Counted from the stretch's first letter, positions 29,400-38,740 are shown. The stretch is 56,635 nt of DNA from Formosa sp. (GCA_002698705.1 NZZM01000015.1:2389-59023), one strand, 5' to 3'. The notes: generated by a model not told the origin, from the letters alone. Numbers and translations are program-made.

Positions 29400-29824
29400 A
29401 ACTGTGGAAGAATGTATTGTTTATCGAATTTTATTTTTTCAGCCAATAAATTTTCAAAGAAATTTTTATTTTCTTTAAAAGTCTTTGAGTTTTCAAATTG
29501 AATAAATCGACCTTGAGCGTGTATACTAGTGAAATCAGTTTTGTAAAAAACTAACTGGTAGAAAGGAATTGCCCATGTGAAGTTTTTTAGACCTTTGTTA
29601 ATACGGATTAGAATTCCTTTTTTTCGCAACTCTATATTTGCATAATTTAAATCTGAAATAATGTTAATAATGTAACTGAGATTTGGGCTAAGCTGTTTTA
29701 TTATCATTCTTTTTGATCCAACCCCACCTCTTTTTAATGACTCCAAAAGTCTGTAGGGTTTACCAACAAAATTTTCAAGTGTTTTTTTATGATTTTTATC
29801 GTAAAGTGTGGTATCTAGAATCAA
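29396..29824 (-). CDS. hypothetical protein, 142 aa (TTG start)
   Basis: MILDTTLYDKNHKKTLENFVGKPYRLLESLKRGGVGSKRMIIKQLSPNLSY...; start codon reads TTG; overlaps DUF2805 gene by 4 nt. Confidence 0.8.
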   Translation of the reverse strand: MILDTTLYDKNHKKTLENFVGKPYRLLESLKRGGVGSKRMIIKQLSPNLSYIINIISDLNYANIELRKKGILIRINKGLKNFTWAIPFYQLVFYKTDFTSIHAQGRFIQFENSKTFKENKNFFENLLAEKIKFDKQYILPQL

Positions 29825-29841
29825 ATTAATATCATTTTATT

Positions 29842-29899
29842 CAAACTTAACTAATGTACTTGCATTAATACATAGAATTAAAAAAACATTAACATTTTT
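29842..29899 (-). promoter_or_regulatory. candidate promoter/operator: 27-bp element (29873-29899), 23-nt spacer, -7 box TAAGTTTG (29842-29849)
   Basis: + strand TAGAATTAAAAAAACATTAACATTTTT; reverse-strand TAAGTTTG fits TAnnTTTG; same layout at 35443-35500. Confidence 0.7.
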
Positions 29900-29909
29900 A
29901 ATGTTTTTT
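29881..29909. repeat. AT-rich inverted repeat, 12-bp arms
   Basis: AAAAAACATTAA-CATTT-TTAATGTTTTTT. Confidence 0.85.
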
Positions 29910-29931
29910 TAACAGAGTATTTAAACCTTTA

Positions 29932-31401
29932 TTATTTTAAGTTTTCAATAAAAGATGCTGAAGTTTCAAGTAACCTCTTCTTCTTTTCTGTATCCATTTT
30001 TTCGAAAGAACTAACCAACATTCTCATTCTTGGATTCTTTTTAAAAAATTCTTTGTGGTTATTTATGAAATTCCAAAATAATGCGTCCCAAATTAGACAC
30101 CAATCAGCTTTTTTGTAATCGCTCATTTTTAGGATGTAACTACTACCGCTTATATAGGGTTTTGTTGACATGAGACCTCCATCTGAAAATTGACTCATCC
30201 CATAAACATTTGGAACCATAACCCAATCATAGCTGTCGATTGAAAGCTCCATAAACCAGCGATATACTTCATCTGGATCAATTTCACACAAAAGCATCAA
30301 ATTACCAATAATCATCAATCTTTCAATGTGGTGGATGTATCCGGTTTTTGTAATTTTTTTTACAGAATCGTCAAATGGCTCAATTCCAGTGCTACCGTTG
30401 TAGAAACTTGCTGGCATTTTCCTCTTAAAGTTCCAAAAATTCTTGGTACGCTCTTCTGTACCTTTTGTAATATAGACACCTCTAATAAATTCTCTCCAGC
30501 CAATGATTTGCCGAATGAATCCTTCTGTTGAATTGATTGGTATATTGTGCTTTTTTGCGTAGTCTACGGAGATTTGAACGACATAATTTGGATCTAGCAA
30601 TCCGACGTTCATAAGTGGAGACAATAAACTGTGGTGCAGTTTAGTTTCATTTTTAAGCAATGCATCTTCGTAGGTCCCAAACTCTTCAAACCTCGTTTTT
30701 AAAAACTCTCTAAACCATTTTTTTGAAGACTCAAAATCATGTGGGTAGTTTGGTTTATTTGGTAATTCACCACAATTATCTGGGTAGTTTTTTTCAACAT
30801 AAATCAGTGCTTCTTCAAAATAAGTGCTTTCTGCAGGGCGCTTTATTTTTGGTGTTTGTTTTCCTTTTGGATATTTCTCCCTATTGTATTTATCATAAGT
30901 CCATTCACCGCCCTCAGGCGATCCGTGTTGCATCAGAAGTCCCATTTCTTGGCGTTGATTTTTGTAAAAAGAGGTTTGGAAGAATTTTTTCTTATCCGAT
31001 CTAAAAAATGGATTTAATTCTTCATTACCCAGCAGAAATAAGGGATTTTTAAATAATCTAAGCTCAATAGCTTTTTTTCTACAAGCATTTTTTAATCTCT
31101 TATTAAGCCAATTATCATTTGGATCATATACATTAATTTTTTTGATCTCACTGCTTAAGTTTTTAATCAGTATTCTGACATCACTCTCAATTTTTGTTGA
31201 GTCAATATATTCAGTATTGTAGTGTTCTCTTAGATAGTTTTCATAGTATTTCATACTCATTCTGTGAAATAGAATTTTCTGCTTGTGAAAATTAAAATGT
31301 TTAAAAAAAAGATATTCCTCAACTAATATGATTCTTTTGGAAGCTTGAAGTAAATCTGAATTTTCAAAAAGTTGATTGGGAAATATTAATGTTAGTTCCA
31401 T
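29932..31401 (-). CDS. cryptochrome/photolyase family protein (DPRP / FeS-BCP-type)
   Basis: ELTLIFPNQLF; EGGEWTYDKYNREKYPKG; TKTGYIHHIERLMIIGNLMLL; PNVYGMSQFSDGGLMSTKPYISGSSYILKMSDY. Confidence 0.93.
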   Translation of the reverse strand: MELTLIFPNQLFENSDLLQASKRIILVEEYLFFKHFNFHKQKILFHRMSMKYYENYLREHYNTEYIDSTKIESDVRILIKNLSSEIKKINVYDPNDNWLNKRLKNACRKKAIELRLFKNPLFLLGNEELNPFFRSDKKKFFQTSFYKNQRQEMGLLMQHGSPEGGEWTYDKYNREKYPKGKQTPKIKRPAESTYFEEALIYVEKNYPDNCGELPNKPNYPHDFESSKKWFREFLKTRFEEFGTYEDALLKNETKLHHSLLSPLMNVGLLDPNYVVQISVDYAKKHNIPINSTEGFIRQIIGWREFIRGVYITKGTEERTKNFWNFKRKMPASFYNGSTGIEPFDDSVKKITKTGYIHHIERLMIIGNLMLLCEIDPDEVYRWFMELSIDSYDWVMVPNVYGMSQFSDGGLMSTKPYISGSSYILKMSDYKKADWCLIWDALFWNFINNHKEFFKKNPRMRMLVSSFEKMDTEKKKRLLETSASFIENLK

Positions 31402-31409
31402 AGTCGTTG

Positions 31410-32705
31410 TTATTTAAGCCAATGGTTTCTGAAAAGCTTGTCACCATCATACATTTCTGCCTGTCTTTTAAGGTTAAAGGTGCGATCCCTAGGATCGTTA
31501 CCAACTCCGGAAACGTACATCCAATTACCATAATTGCTGTGTACATCATAGTCTAATAACATGCTTTCAAAATACGCTGCACCAATGCGCCAGTCAATTT
31601 TTAAAGTTTTTGCGAAGAAAGAAGCTACATTTTGACGTCCACGATTGCTCATCCATCCTGTATTTTTTAATTCAATCATGTTCGCATTTACAAAATCATC
31701 TGCCGTTCTTCCATCAGTCCATTCCTTTACAAATTTTGAATTTTCAGTCCAATTGTAAGTGATGTTTAAAATTCCTTCAAGTTTAAAAATTGCATTTTCG
31801 TGTTTGAGAGAAATGAATTTAAAAAAGTCACGCCAAATCAATTCGAAAAATAACCAATAAGTAGATTGATTTGCATAAAATTGCTGCTCAAAATCCTTGA
31901 TTTTCCAGTAAATTTGTCTAGCAGACAAACTACCATTTGCCAGCCATGGAGAAAATTTAGAACTGTAGTTTTCTCCCAAAAGGCCATTGCGTGTTTTTTT
32001 ATAGACACCCAGTGATTGAGTCTTGAAAAAATAATAGTCTAAGCGTTTTTCAGCTGATGTAGAGCCACCTTTAAAAGGACATGCGGTTCGAAGATCTACA
32101 TCAAAATCTTCAAACCCCAATTGTTCCAATGTTGGCAATTTAAAATCTATTTCAACTTTTGAACAAATCTTTTGAGGCTGAACAGAAACTAAAGGTCTAA
32201 CCGACGATTTTCTTTCTAATTGTTTTCTAAATTGTGTAAAAACCTTTGGGGTTTCGCTGTAGTGGAATGTCACATCATCGGGATGAAATAAAAATTGATC
32301 ATAACATCCATGAACGATTACATCCGAGGGTAAACATTTCTTTACAGAATTAATTCTTCTAATCTCTTCATCTGTCCATTCTTTTTGGTGGTATACTGCT
32401 TTCACACCATATGTATTTACCAATTTGCTGATTTGGTCTTTTAAAACAGAATTAAACACTAAAAGGCTTATATTTAGCGCATCAAGTTCTGATTTTAAAT
32501 CTTTTAGAGTGTCAAGTAAAAATTTAGCTCTGAATTTTTCAGTTTTTTTAAAACCAAATTGTGTTTTATTGAACTGCTTTGGAATTAAAAAATAAATTCC
32601 TATGACACGCTCTGAGTTCTTCATAGCTTTATTGAGTACAGAGTTGTCCTGAACTCTTAAATTGTCTGTGAACCAGACGATGGATGTGCTTTGTTTCTGC
32701 TGCAT
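31410..32705 (-). CDS. DASH-type cryptochrome
   Basis: [101 protein letters not shown]. Confidence 0.97.
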   Translation of the reverse strand: MQQKQSTSIVWFTDNLRVQDNSVLNKAMKNSERVIGIYFLIPKQFNKTQFGFKKTEKFRAKFLLDTLKDLKSELDALNISLLVFNSVLKDQISKLVNTYGVKAVYHQKEWTDEEIRRINSVKKCLPSDVIVHGCYDQFLFHPDDVTFHYSETPKVFTQFRKQLERKSSVRPLVSVQPQKICSKVEIDFKLPTLEQLGFEDFDVDLRTACPFKGGSTSAEKRLDYYFFKTQSLGVYKKTRNGLLGENYSSKFSPWLANGSLSARQIYWKIKDFEQQFYANQSTYWLFFELIWRDFFKFISLKHENAIFKLEGILNITYNWTENSKFVKEWTDGRTADDFVNANMIELKNTGWMSNRGRQNVASFFAKTLKIDWRIGAAYFESMLLDYDVHSNYGNWMYVSGVGNDPRDRTFNLKRQAEMYDGDKLFRNHWLK

Positions 32706-32815
32706 TTTTTACTACAATATTTTACAAACTCCCAATTTCTTTCCCATTTTTTTCTCCATGAAAATGGACGTTTACAAACCACACAAGTCTTAATAGGTAG
32801 TTGTGATTTTTTCAA
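32657..32815 (-). CDS. DUF2256 family small Cys-rich protein (52 aa, TTG start)
   Basis: Not in ORF track. Reverse strand: M(TTG)[51 protein letters not shown]. Overlaps CRY-DASH start by 49 nt. Confidence 0.93.
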   Translation of the reverse strand: MKKSQLPIKTCVVCKRPFSWRKKWERNWEFVKYCSKKCSRNKAHPSSGSQTI

Positions 32816-32819
32816 AGCT

Positions 32820-33458
32820 CTAAATTTTGGAGTTCAAGTTTTTTTTAGGGCGCTGGTATTCCAATCGGGCTTTGAGTTTTGGCAGTGTGTACCCGTCTAA
32901 ACCATTAATGGCAACAATATCACCCTTTGACAAGTTGACAAAACCATCGTCTTCCAACAAATTTTCACGAACGAATAAATCTTTTATTTCTCCAATTAGT
33001 TGTATGCAATCATTACTCTTAATAAGATATTCTTCACAGTAAGTAAGCCCAATTTGAATGGGTGAATTTTTGACAAAAGGGGCGTGCCATCCATTTTTGT
33101 ATTCTTCTTCTAAATTGGTGATTTCAAATTCTGAAACCTCCTTGTCGTATTTTGCTGAAGTATGATGAGCATCTTTGATAATTGGTGAATGAATATGATT
33201 AATAGTGAATTGACCGGTTTCTTTAATATTTTCATAAGTGTTTCTAGGAACATCTGTCGATGGCCTGAAAACGACACCCAGTAGAGGTGGGTTTGATCCG
33301 AAGTGAGTTACTGAACTAAAGACTGCAACATTTGACGTACCGGCATTGGATTTGGTTCCGATCAAGTTAGCAGATTTAAAGCCTGAACAACTATTTATTA
33401 AATTTATTTTATAAATATTTTTTAATTCATCAACATCTTTTCTATTAAAATGTATCAT
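32820..33458 (-). CDS. flavin reductase family protein
   Basis: [53 protein letters not shown]-like motif [11 protein letters not shown]. Confidence 0.92.
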   Translation of the reverse strand: MIHFNRKDVDELKNIYKINLINSCSGFKSANLIGTKSNAGTSNVAVFSSVTHFGSNPPLLGVVFRPSTDVPRNTYENIKETGQFTINHIHSPIIKDAHHTSAKYDKEVSEFEITNLEEEYKNGWHAPFVKNSPIQIGLTYCEEYLIKSNDCIQLIGEIKDLFVRENLLEDDGFVNLSKGDIVAINGLDGYTLPKLKARLEYQRPKKNLNSKI

Positions 33459-34768
33459 ATGTATTTTTTGTATTTATTGATTTTAATCGAATTTGCATTT
33501 AGATCAAACATTAAATTATATAATCCAAAAAAAGTTCTATTCATATATATGAAATGTTTTGATCCTCGGGAGTTATTAAACTTCCTAAGCTCTGTGTTTT
33601 TACTATAACTCTCCGCGATGGCTCCAATTTTTCCAAAAAACTCAGGATCTGAAAAATCAAATACTGTACTTTGAAAAGGCAAAGTAGTAACATTCAAAAG
33701 TTCATGAAACATATCGATGAAAAAACTTGTTTCCTCAGGTGTGTCATACGCTGTTAGGATTTCTAATTCATAGAGTTTTTCAGTGAATAGTTTAGGGTTG
33801 TCCATTATTGATTTATCGGTCAATTCAAAATAGGGTATGTAAAATTCTTTTGGAATGGTTTTGATGCAACCAAAATCTAAAGCAATAAGCTGTGTTTCGT
33901 CGTTGATTAGAAAATTTCCAGGGTGGGGGTCGGCATTAACTTTGCGTAAGTTGTGGATTTGATGCATGTAGAAGTCCCAGAGTGCTTGTCCCAACTGATT
34001 CGATTTTTTTATATCATTGTTGTATTTGACAAACTCAGACAAATGCACCCCTTTCATATAATCCATTGTGAGAATTCTATTAGAGGAAAGCTGAGTGTAG
34101 TAGTTGGGAAATAAAATATTTGGAATGTGAGCGCAAGCATTGGCAATTTCCTGACTTTGTTCAATTTCTAGACAATAATTTGTTTCTTCAGTAAGTTTAT
34201 CTTCTACTTCTTTGAAATACTTGTCCGCTCCTCTAGACTTGATATTAAACATTCTTAGAGCGATGGGTTTTACGAGTGCTAAATCAGATTTAATACTGTC
34301 TGCTACTCCAGGATACTGAATTTTAACAGCTAATGCTTTACCGTTTTTTTTTGCTCTGTGAACTTGGCCAATACTAGCGGCATTTACCGAATTAGAGTCA
34401 AATTCGTCAAAAACGGCTTCTGGCTCTTTACCTAAATATTTTTTGAATGTTTTTGTGACTAGTGGAGAAGATAGGGGTGGAACAGAAAATTGCGCAAGAG
34501 AAAATTTTTCAACATAAGCACGTGGCAGTAGATTTTTTTCCATGCTTAGCATTTGAGCAACTTTCAAAGCACTGCCTTTAAGCTGTTTTAGAGTGTCATA
34601 AATATCTTCTGCATTGTTTTTGTTAAGGTTTTGCTTTGCAACTTCTTCGGATTTACTGATTTTTTCTCCGTAGTACTTTATGTAGTTAACTCCAACCTTT
34701 GCACCGGTAGATACTAATTTGGATGCACGTTGTAGTTTTGAGGTTGGAATTCTATCGATAGATTTCAT
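33455..34768 (-). CDS. ABC1/AarF/UbiB-family atypical kinase
   Basis: VNAASIGQVHRAKKNGKALAVKIQYPG; VNADPHPGNFLINDETQLIALDFGCIK. Confidence 0.95.
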   Translation of the reverse strand: MKSIDRIPTSKLQRASKLVSTGAKVGVNYIKYYGEKISKSEEVAKQNLNKNNAEDIYDTLKQLKGSALKVAQMLSMEKNLLPRAYVEKFSLAQFSVPPLSSPLVTKTFKKYLGKEPEAVFDEFDSNSVNAASIGQVHRAKKNGKALAVKIQYPGVADSIKSDLALVKPIALRMFNIKSRGADKYFKEVEDKLTEETNYCLEIEQSQEIANACAHIPNILFPNYYTQLSSNRILTMDYMKGVHLSEFVKYNNDIKKSNQLGQALWDFYMHQIHNLRKVNADPHPGNFLINDETQLIALDFGCIKTIPKEFYIPYFELTDKSIMDNPKLFTEKLYELEILTAYDTPEETSFFIDMFHELLNVTTLPFQSTVFDFSDPEFFGKIGAIAESYSKNTELRKFNNSRGSKHFIYMNRTFFGLYNLMFDLNANSIKINKYKKYI

Positions 34769-35424
34769 TAACGCATGTTAATTTTTTCTTTGAACAAGAA
34801 CTTACCAAAATCAATTACGCTTTTAAGAGGTTTGGTGTTTGCTAGTTCAAAACTCGCTGCAATAGATTTTTCAATAAAAAGATCTGTTTTTTCAAAATCT
34901 GCAGAATCGTCGTCAATCCAAAACTTAAGCGTTGCAAGCATTTGAATCCAATAGGATTCATTAACAACTCTGTCTTTGATGTCATCTAACTGTTTGTTAT
35001 TTAAATTAAATCCTCCTAAGTCAAGTTCATCGACGAAGTCCAAAAACTTTTTGCGAAGTGGTTTAAGTTTTTTCATTTTGCTAAGTCCTGTCATTTCCGC
35101 TTGTAGTGATTTAGAAACATAACTACGATTGGCGGTCAAATTGCCAAAAAATGTGAAATAAAAACTCAACAATTGATTCATAGCGTCGTAATTCTTGTAT
35201 TCTTTACTTTTTTTAAGTGTTTTTGTGGTATTGTTGAAGAAACTTTCATAAACGGCTGAATCTAAGGCTTCAAAAGATCCAAAAAAGCGGTAAAATTGAG
35301 ATTCATCAAAATGGTTAGCTTTTGCAAAATTATAAACGCTTTCTGGAGTTTTATTATTTTCTAGCACAAAATCCATGTACATAGTTATTAATTTGTCTTT
35401 ACTTAATTTTATTTTGTCTGACAT
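34768..35424 (-). CDS. TetR-family-like regulator (weak HTH)
   Basis: Overlaps ABC1 gene by 1 nt; N-terminus KDKLITMYMDFVLENNKTPESVYNFAKANHFDESQFYRFFGSFEALDSAVYESFF resembles TetR_N. Confidence 0.8.
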   Translation of the reverse strand: MSDKIKLSKDKLITMYMDFVLENNKTPESVYNFAKANHFDESQFYRFFGSFEALDSAVYESFFNNTTKTLKKSKEYKNYDAMNQLLSFYFTFFGNLTANRSYVSKSLQAEMTGLSKMKKLKPLRKKFLDFVDELDLGGFNLNNKQLDDIKDRVVNESYWIQMLATLKFWIDDDSADFEKTDLFIEKSIAASFELANTKPLKSVIDFGKFLFKEKINMR

Positions 35425-35442
35425 AACAGTAAGTTGTTTTCA

Positions 35443-35500
35443 CAAAAATAAAACTTGTTACATATATAAATTCTAGAATTAAATAAACATTAACATTTTT
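35443..35500 (-). promoter_or_regulatory. candidate promoter/operator: 27-bp element (35474-35500), 23-nt spacer, -7 box TATTTTTG (35443-35450)
   Basis: + strand TAGAATTAAATAAACATTAACATTTTT differs at 1 of 27 positions from 29873-29899. Confidence 0.7.
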
Positions 35501-35706
35501 TATCTACAAAATTAGTTTTAACCTAAATTAAAAAATCCAAATAAGTGGACATTTGTTTTGTAAATACTATAATTTGTTGTGCTTTTATAATGAGAAGTGC
35601 ATAAATATATTATATTAAATATAAACTTTATATAAAATTTATAATAATCTCAAAATCAATACTTTAAGTATATATTATAATAAATATCTATCGCTACTTT
35701 TTTTAT

Positions 35707-37086
35707 TTATCCAAGCCATTTAAAGGCTTTTTTTAGAAGTTTTAATTTATTTTTATAAGGGGCATAACGTAATGGAATGTCAAGCCAATTGGCCTTCATG
35801 GTTATACCTTTTTTGTGTGTAAAAGTTTCATAACCAAATTGTCCATGGTAGGCTCCAATACCGCTTTCTCCGACTCCACCAAAGGGCAATCTTGGATTTC
35901 CAAAATGAATCATTGTATCGTTTATTGCACCTCCACCAAATCTGTATTTCGTAATAATAGAATTACAAAACCTTTTGTCTTTTGAAAAAATATAAAAACC
36001 CAAAGGTTTTTCAAAAGAACTAATAATTAATTTAATATCTTTTTCGTTGTCGTAATTCAGAATTGGTAAAATGGGGCCAAATATTTCTCCCGCCATGATT
36101 TTGGAATCTAATCCTGGATTATTCACCAATGTTGGAGCTAAATAATTGTCTTTGGTATTACTATTTCCTCCAAGTAGAATCTCAGCATCATTTAGCATGT
36201 CTTTCAGGCGTTGTAAATTTTGCATATTAATAATTCGGGGGTAATTTGGGGATATCTCAGGATTGACTCCATAAGCTTTTAAAATTTCTAATTTTAAATA
36301 TTTAATAAGATCCGATTTAATCTGATTTTTTGCCAAAACATAGTCTGGAGCAATACATGTTTGACCTGCATTTAAAAATTTACCCCACACCAAACGTTTA
36401 GCAGTTAATTTCAAATCTGCCGTTTCGTCAACAATACAAGGGTTTTTACCTCCCAATTCGAGGGTTACAGGGGTTAAATGTGCTGCTGCAGCTTTTGCTA
36501 CAATTTTTCCGACAGCTACACTTCCTGTAAAAAAAATATAATCCCAACGTTCTTTCAAAAGTGCAGTGGTCTCTGGAACTCCACCTAGTTCAACACAGAC
36601 GTGCTCTTCTTCAAAAATATCTGACAAAATTTTTTTAATGATTTCAGCTGTGTTGGAGCTAATTTCGCTAGGTTTTAAGACCACTGTATTACCTGCAGCA
36701 ATAGCTGTAATGATTGGTCCAATAGCCAGTTGAAATGGATAATTCCATGGAGCTATAACTAAAACAGTACCATATGGCTCATAGTAAATGTAATCTTTTG
36801 ATGGAAAATTAAGTTTTGATGAACGTACTTTTTTAGGTTTGGACCATTTTGAAAGATTTTTGAGAACATTGTTAATTTCTGAAATTAGAATACCTAACTC
36901 ACTCATATAAGCTTCAAATTTCGGTTTCTTTAAATCTTTGTATAATACAAGATTGATAGCATCTTCATTATTAATAATACTTTTCTTGAGGCGTTTAAGT
37001 TTTGCCTTAATGAAATTTATATCGCGTGTTTTACCAGTTTCGAAAAACCTTTTTTGAAGCTGTATGATTTGTTTAGGGTCTTTCAT
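35707..37086 (-). CDS. aldehyde dehydrogenase family protein
   Basis: VLVIAPWNYPFQLAIGPIITAIAAGNTVVLKPSE; VTLELGGKNPCIVDETAD; GQTCIAPDYVL. Confidence 0.96.
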   Translation of the reverse strand: MKDPKQIIQLQKRFFETGKTRDINFIKAKLKRLKKSIINNEDAINLVLYKDLKKPKFEAYMSELGILISEINNVLKNLSKWSKPKKVRSSKLNFPSKDYIYYEPYGTVLVIAPWNYPFQLAIGPIITAIAAGNTVVLKPSEISSNTAEIIKKILSDIFEEEHVCVELGGVPETTALLKERWDYIFFTGSVAVGKIVAKAAAAHLTPVTLELGGKNPCIVDETADLKLTAKRLVWGKFLNAGQTCIAPDYVLAKNQIKSDLIKYLKLEILKAYGVNPEISPNYPRIINMQNLQRLKDMLNDAEILLGGNSNTKDNYLAPTLVNNPGLDSKIMAGEIFGPILPILNYDNEKDIKLIISSFEKPLGFYIFSKDKRFCNSIITKYRFGGGAINDTMIHFGNPRLPFGGVGESGIGAYHGQFGYETFTHKKGITMKANWLDIPLRYAPYKNKLKLLKKAFKWLG

Positions 37087-37793
37087 TATGCATTTTTTTT
37101 AAAACATTTATTCCATAAAACGTCTTCTGGAGGATTTGATTCAATTTTAATCAATTTTTTTGAAATAGGATGTTTGAATTCGATACTTTTTGCGTGAAGG
37201 TGAATACCCCCGTTTTTGTTACTTCTGTGAAAACCATATTTTAAATCTCCTTTAACAGGAGATCCTATATATGACAATTGACATCTAATTTGATGTGATC
37301 TCCCTGTTTCTAAGTTAATTTCCATGTGTAAATATGTTTGAAATTCTTTTAATATTCTATAATGCAAAACCGCTTTTTTACTATTATTAATTTCTTTTTT
37401 GTAAGCTTTTGAGGTGTTAGTTTTTGAATTTTTTTTTAACCAGTGAATTAAAGTATCTCTTGATTTAATTGGTTTATTTTTAACAATAGCCCAATAAATT
37501 TTATGGATACGCTTTTCTTGAAACAAAAGATTCATTCTTTTCAAAGCTTTGGAGGTCTTTGCAAAGATAATTACCCCAGAGGTTGGACGGTCTAAGCGAT
37601 GAATTACTCCTAAAAATACAGACCCAGGCTTATTATGCTTATACTTTATGTATGACTTTAAAATTTCTAAAAGTGATTTATCATTTGTTTTGTCTCCTTG
37701 AACAATATCCCCGACACGTTTATTAACTACAATTAGGTGATTGTCCTCGTAGAGCAATTGTACATTGTGTTCATCTGTAACAATTCGTGACAT
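37086..37793 (-). CDS. RluA family pseudouridine synthase
   Basis: LYEDNHLIVVNKRVGDIVQGD; GVIHRLDRPTSGVIIFAKTSKA; GRSHQIRCQLSYIGSPVKGD. Confidence 0.96.
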   Translation of the reverse strand: MSRIVTDEHNVQLLYEDNHLIVVNKRVGDIVQGDKTNDKSLLEILKSYIKYKHNKPGSVFLGVIHRLDRPTSGVIIFAKTSKALKRMNLLFQEKRIHKIYWAIVKNKPIKSRDTLIHWLKKNSKTNTSKAYKKEINNSKKAVLHYRILKEFQTYLHMEINLETGRSHQIRCQLSYIGSPVKGDLKYGFHRSNKNGGIHLHAKSIEFKHPISKKLIKIESNPPEDVLWNKCFKKNA

Positions 37794-37796
37794 TTA

Positions 37797-38612
37797 CTAG
37801 TATTGTTCCTCATCATTTGGAAATTCAGAGGTTTTTATATCAGAAATATATTTACCAATAGCATTTGTCATAGATTCGAAAAGATTCATGTAACGCCTTA
37901 AAAACCGCGGATTAAATTCATAAGTCATACCAAGCATATCGTGTAACACAAGTACTTGGCCGTCAACTCCACTACCTGCTCCAATCCCAATAACTGGAAT
38001 TTGCAATTGAGTTGCAACTTTTTTAGCCAGCTCAGCAGGAATTTTTTCAAGTACAATTGCGAAGCATCCTAAACTTTCCAAAAGTTTTGCATCCTTTAAA
38101 AGTTTTTCAGCCTCCTCGTCTTGTTTAGCGCGAACTGTATATGCACCAAATTTATATATCGATTGAGGGGTCAAACCTAGATGACCCATAACAGGTATGC
38201 CTGCATTAAGAATTTTCTTTATGGAATCTTTAATTTCTTTGCCTCCTTCTAATTTTACTGCGTGACCACCACTTTCCTTCATAATTCTTATTGCAGATCG
38301 TAATGCCTCTTTAGAGTCACTTTGATATGTTCCAAAGGGCAAATCAACCACGACAAGAGATCGCTCAATTCCCCGAATAACTGAAGAAGCATGGTAAATC
38401 ATTTGATCTAAAGTTATGGGGAGTGTGGTTTCATGACCAGCCATCACATTACTGGCTGAGTCACCAACAAGAATTACATCAATTCCTGCTCCGTCTACAA
38501 TTTTAGCCATTGTATAGTCATAAGCAGTGAGCATAGATATTTTCTCACCAACAGTTTTCATCTCTACCAATGATTTGACAGTTATACGTTTATATTCTTT
38601 AGAGTTTGACAT
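37797..38612 (-). CDS. panB: 3-methyl-2-oxobutanoate hydroxymethyltransferase
   Basis: [75 protein letters not shown]. Confidence 0.98.
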   Translation of the reverse strand: MSNSKEYKRITVKSLVEMKTVGEKISMLTAYDYTMAKIVDGAGIDVILVGDSASNVMAGHETTLPITLDQMIYHASSVIRGIERSLVVVDLPFGTYQSDSKEALRSAIRIMKESGGHAVKLEGGKEIKDSIKKILNAGIPVMGHLGLTPQSIYKFGAYTVRAKQDEEAEKLLKDAKLLESLGCFAIVLEKIPAELAKKVATQLQIPVIGIGAGSGVDGQVLVLHDMLGMTYEFNPRFLRRYMNLFESMTNAIGKYISDIKTSEFPNDEEQY

Positions 38613-38659
38613 TTTAATATAAATTTTTGTAAAAATAGTAAAAAAAGAACTGAACTAAC

Positions 38660-38700
38660 ATGACACCTTGTCATATTTCCTGCCATGGCACAATGATTGC
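38660..38700 (+). promoter_or_regulatory. candidate sigma-54 promoter of dnaK (TGGCAC-N5-TTGC at 38686-38700) with upstream inverted repeat ATGACA-CCT-TGTCAT (38660-38674)
   Basis: GG-N10-GC spacing exact; inverted repeat 11 nt upstream; dnaK ATG at 38741. Confidence 0.7.
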
Positions 38701-38740
38701 CTTTTCAATAGCATAATGAAAAAATTTAATACAAAAAATT

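Noticed and set aside
30328-31004. Antisense ORFs (30328-30531 +, 30723-31004 +)
   Set aside because: Opposite strand of a strongly supported photolyase-family gene.
32691-32900. ORF track + strand 69-aa ORF
   Set aside because: Antisense to the clear DUF2256 ORF and neighbouring gene starts; low-complexity F/L-rich translation.
35425-35706. Long AT-rich gap considered as a mobile-element scar or ncRNA
   Set aside because: No terminal repeats, target duplications or convincing fold; best explained as promoter region plus 3' flank. Only the 27-bp element stood out.
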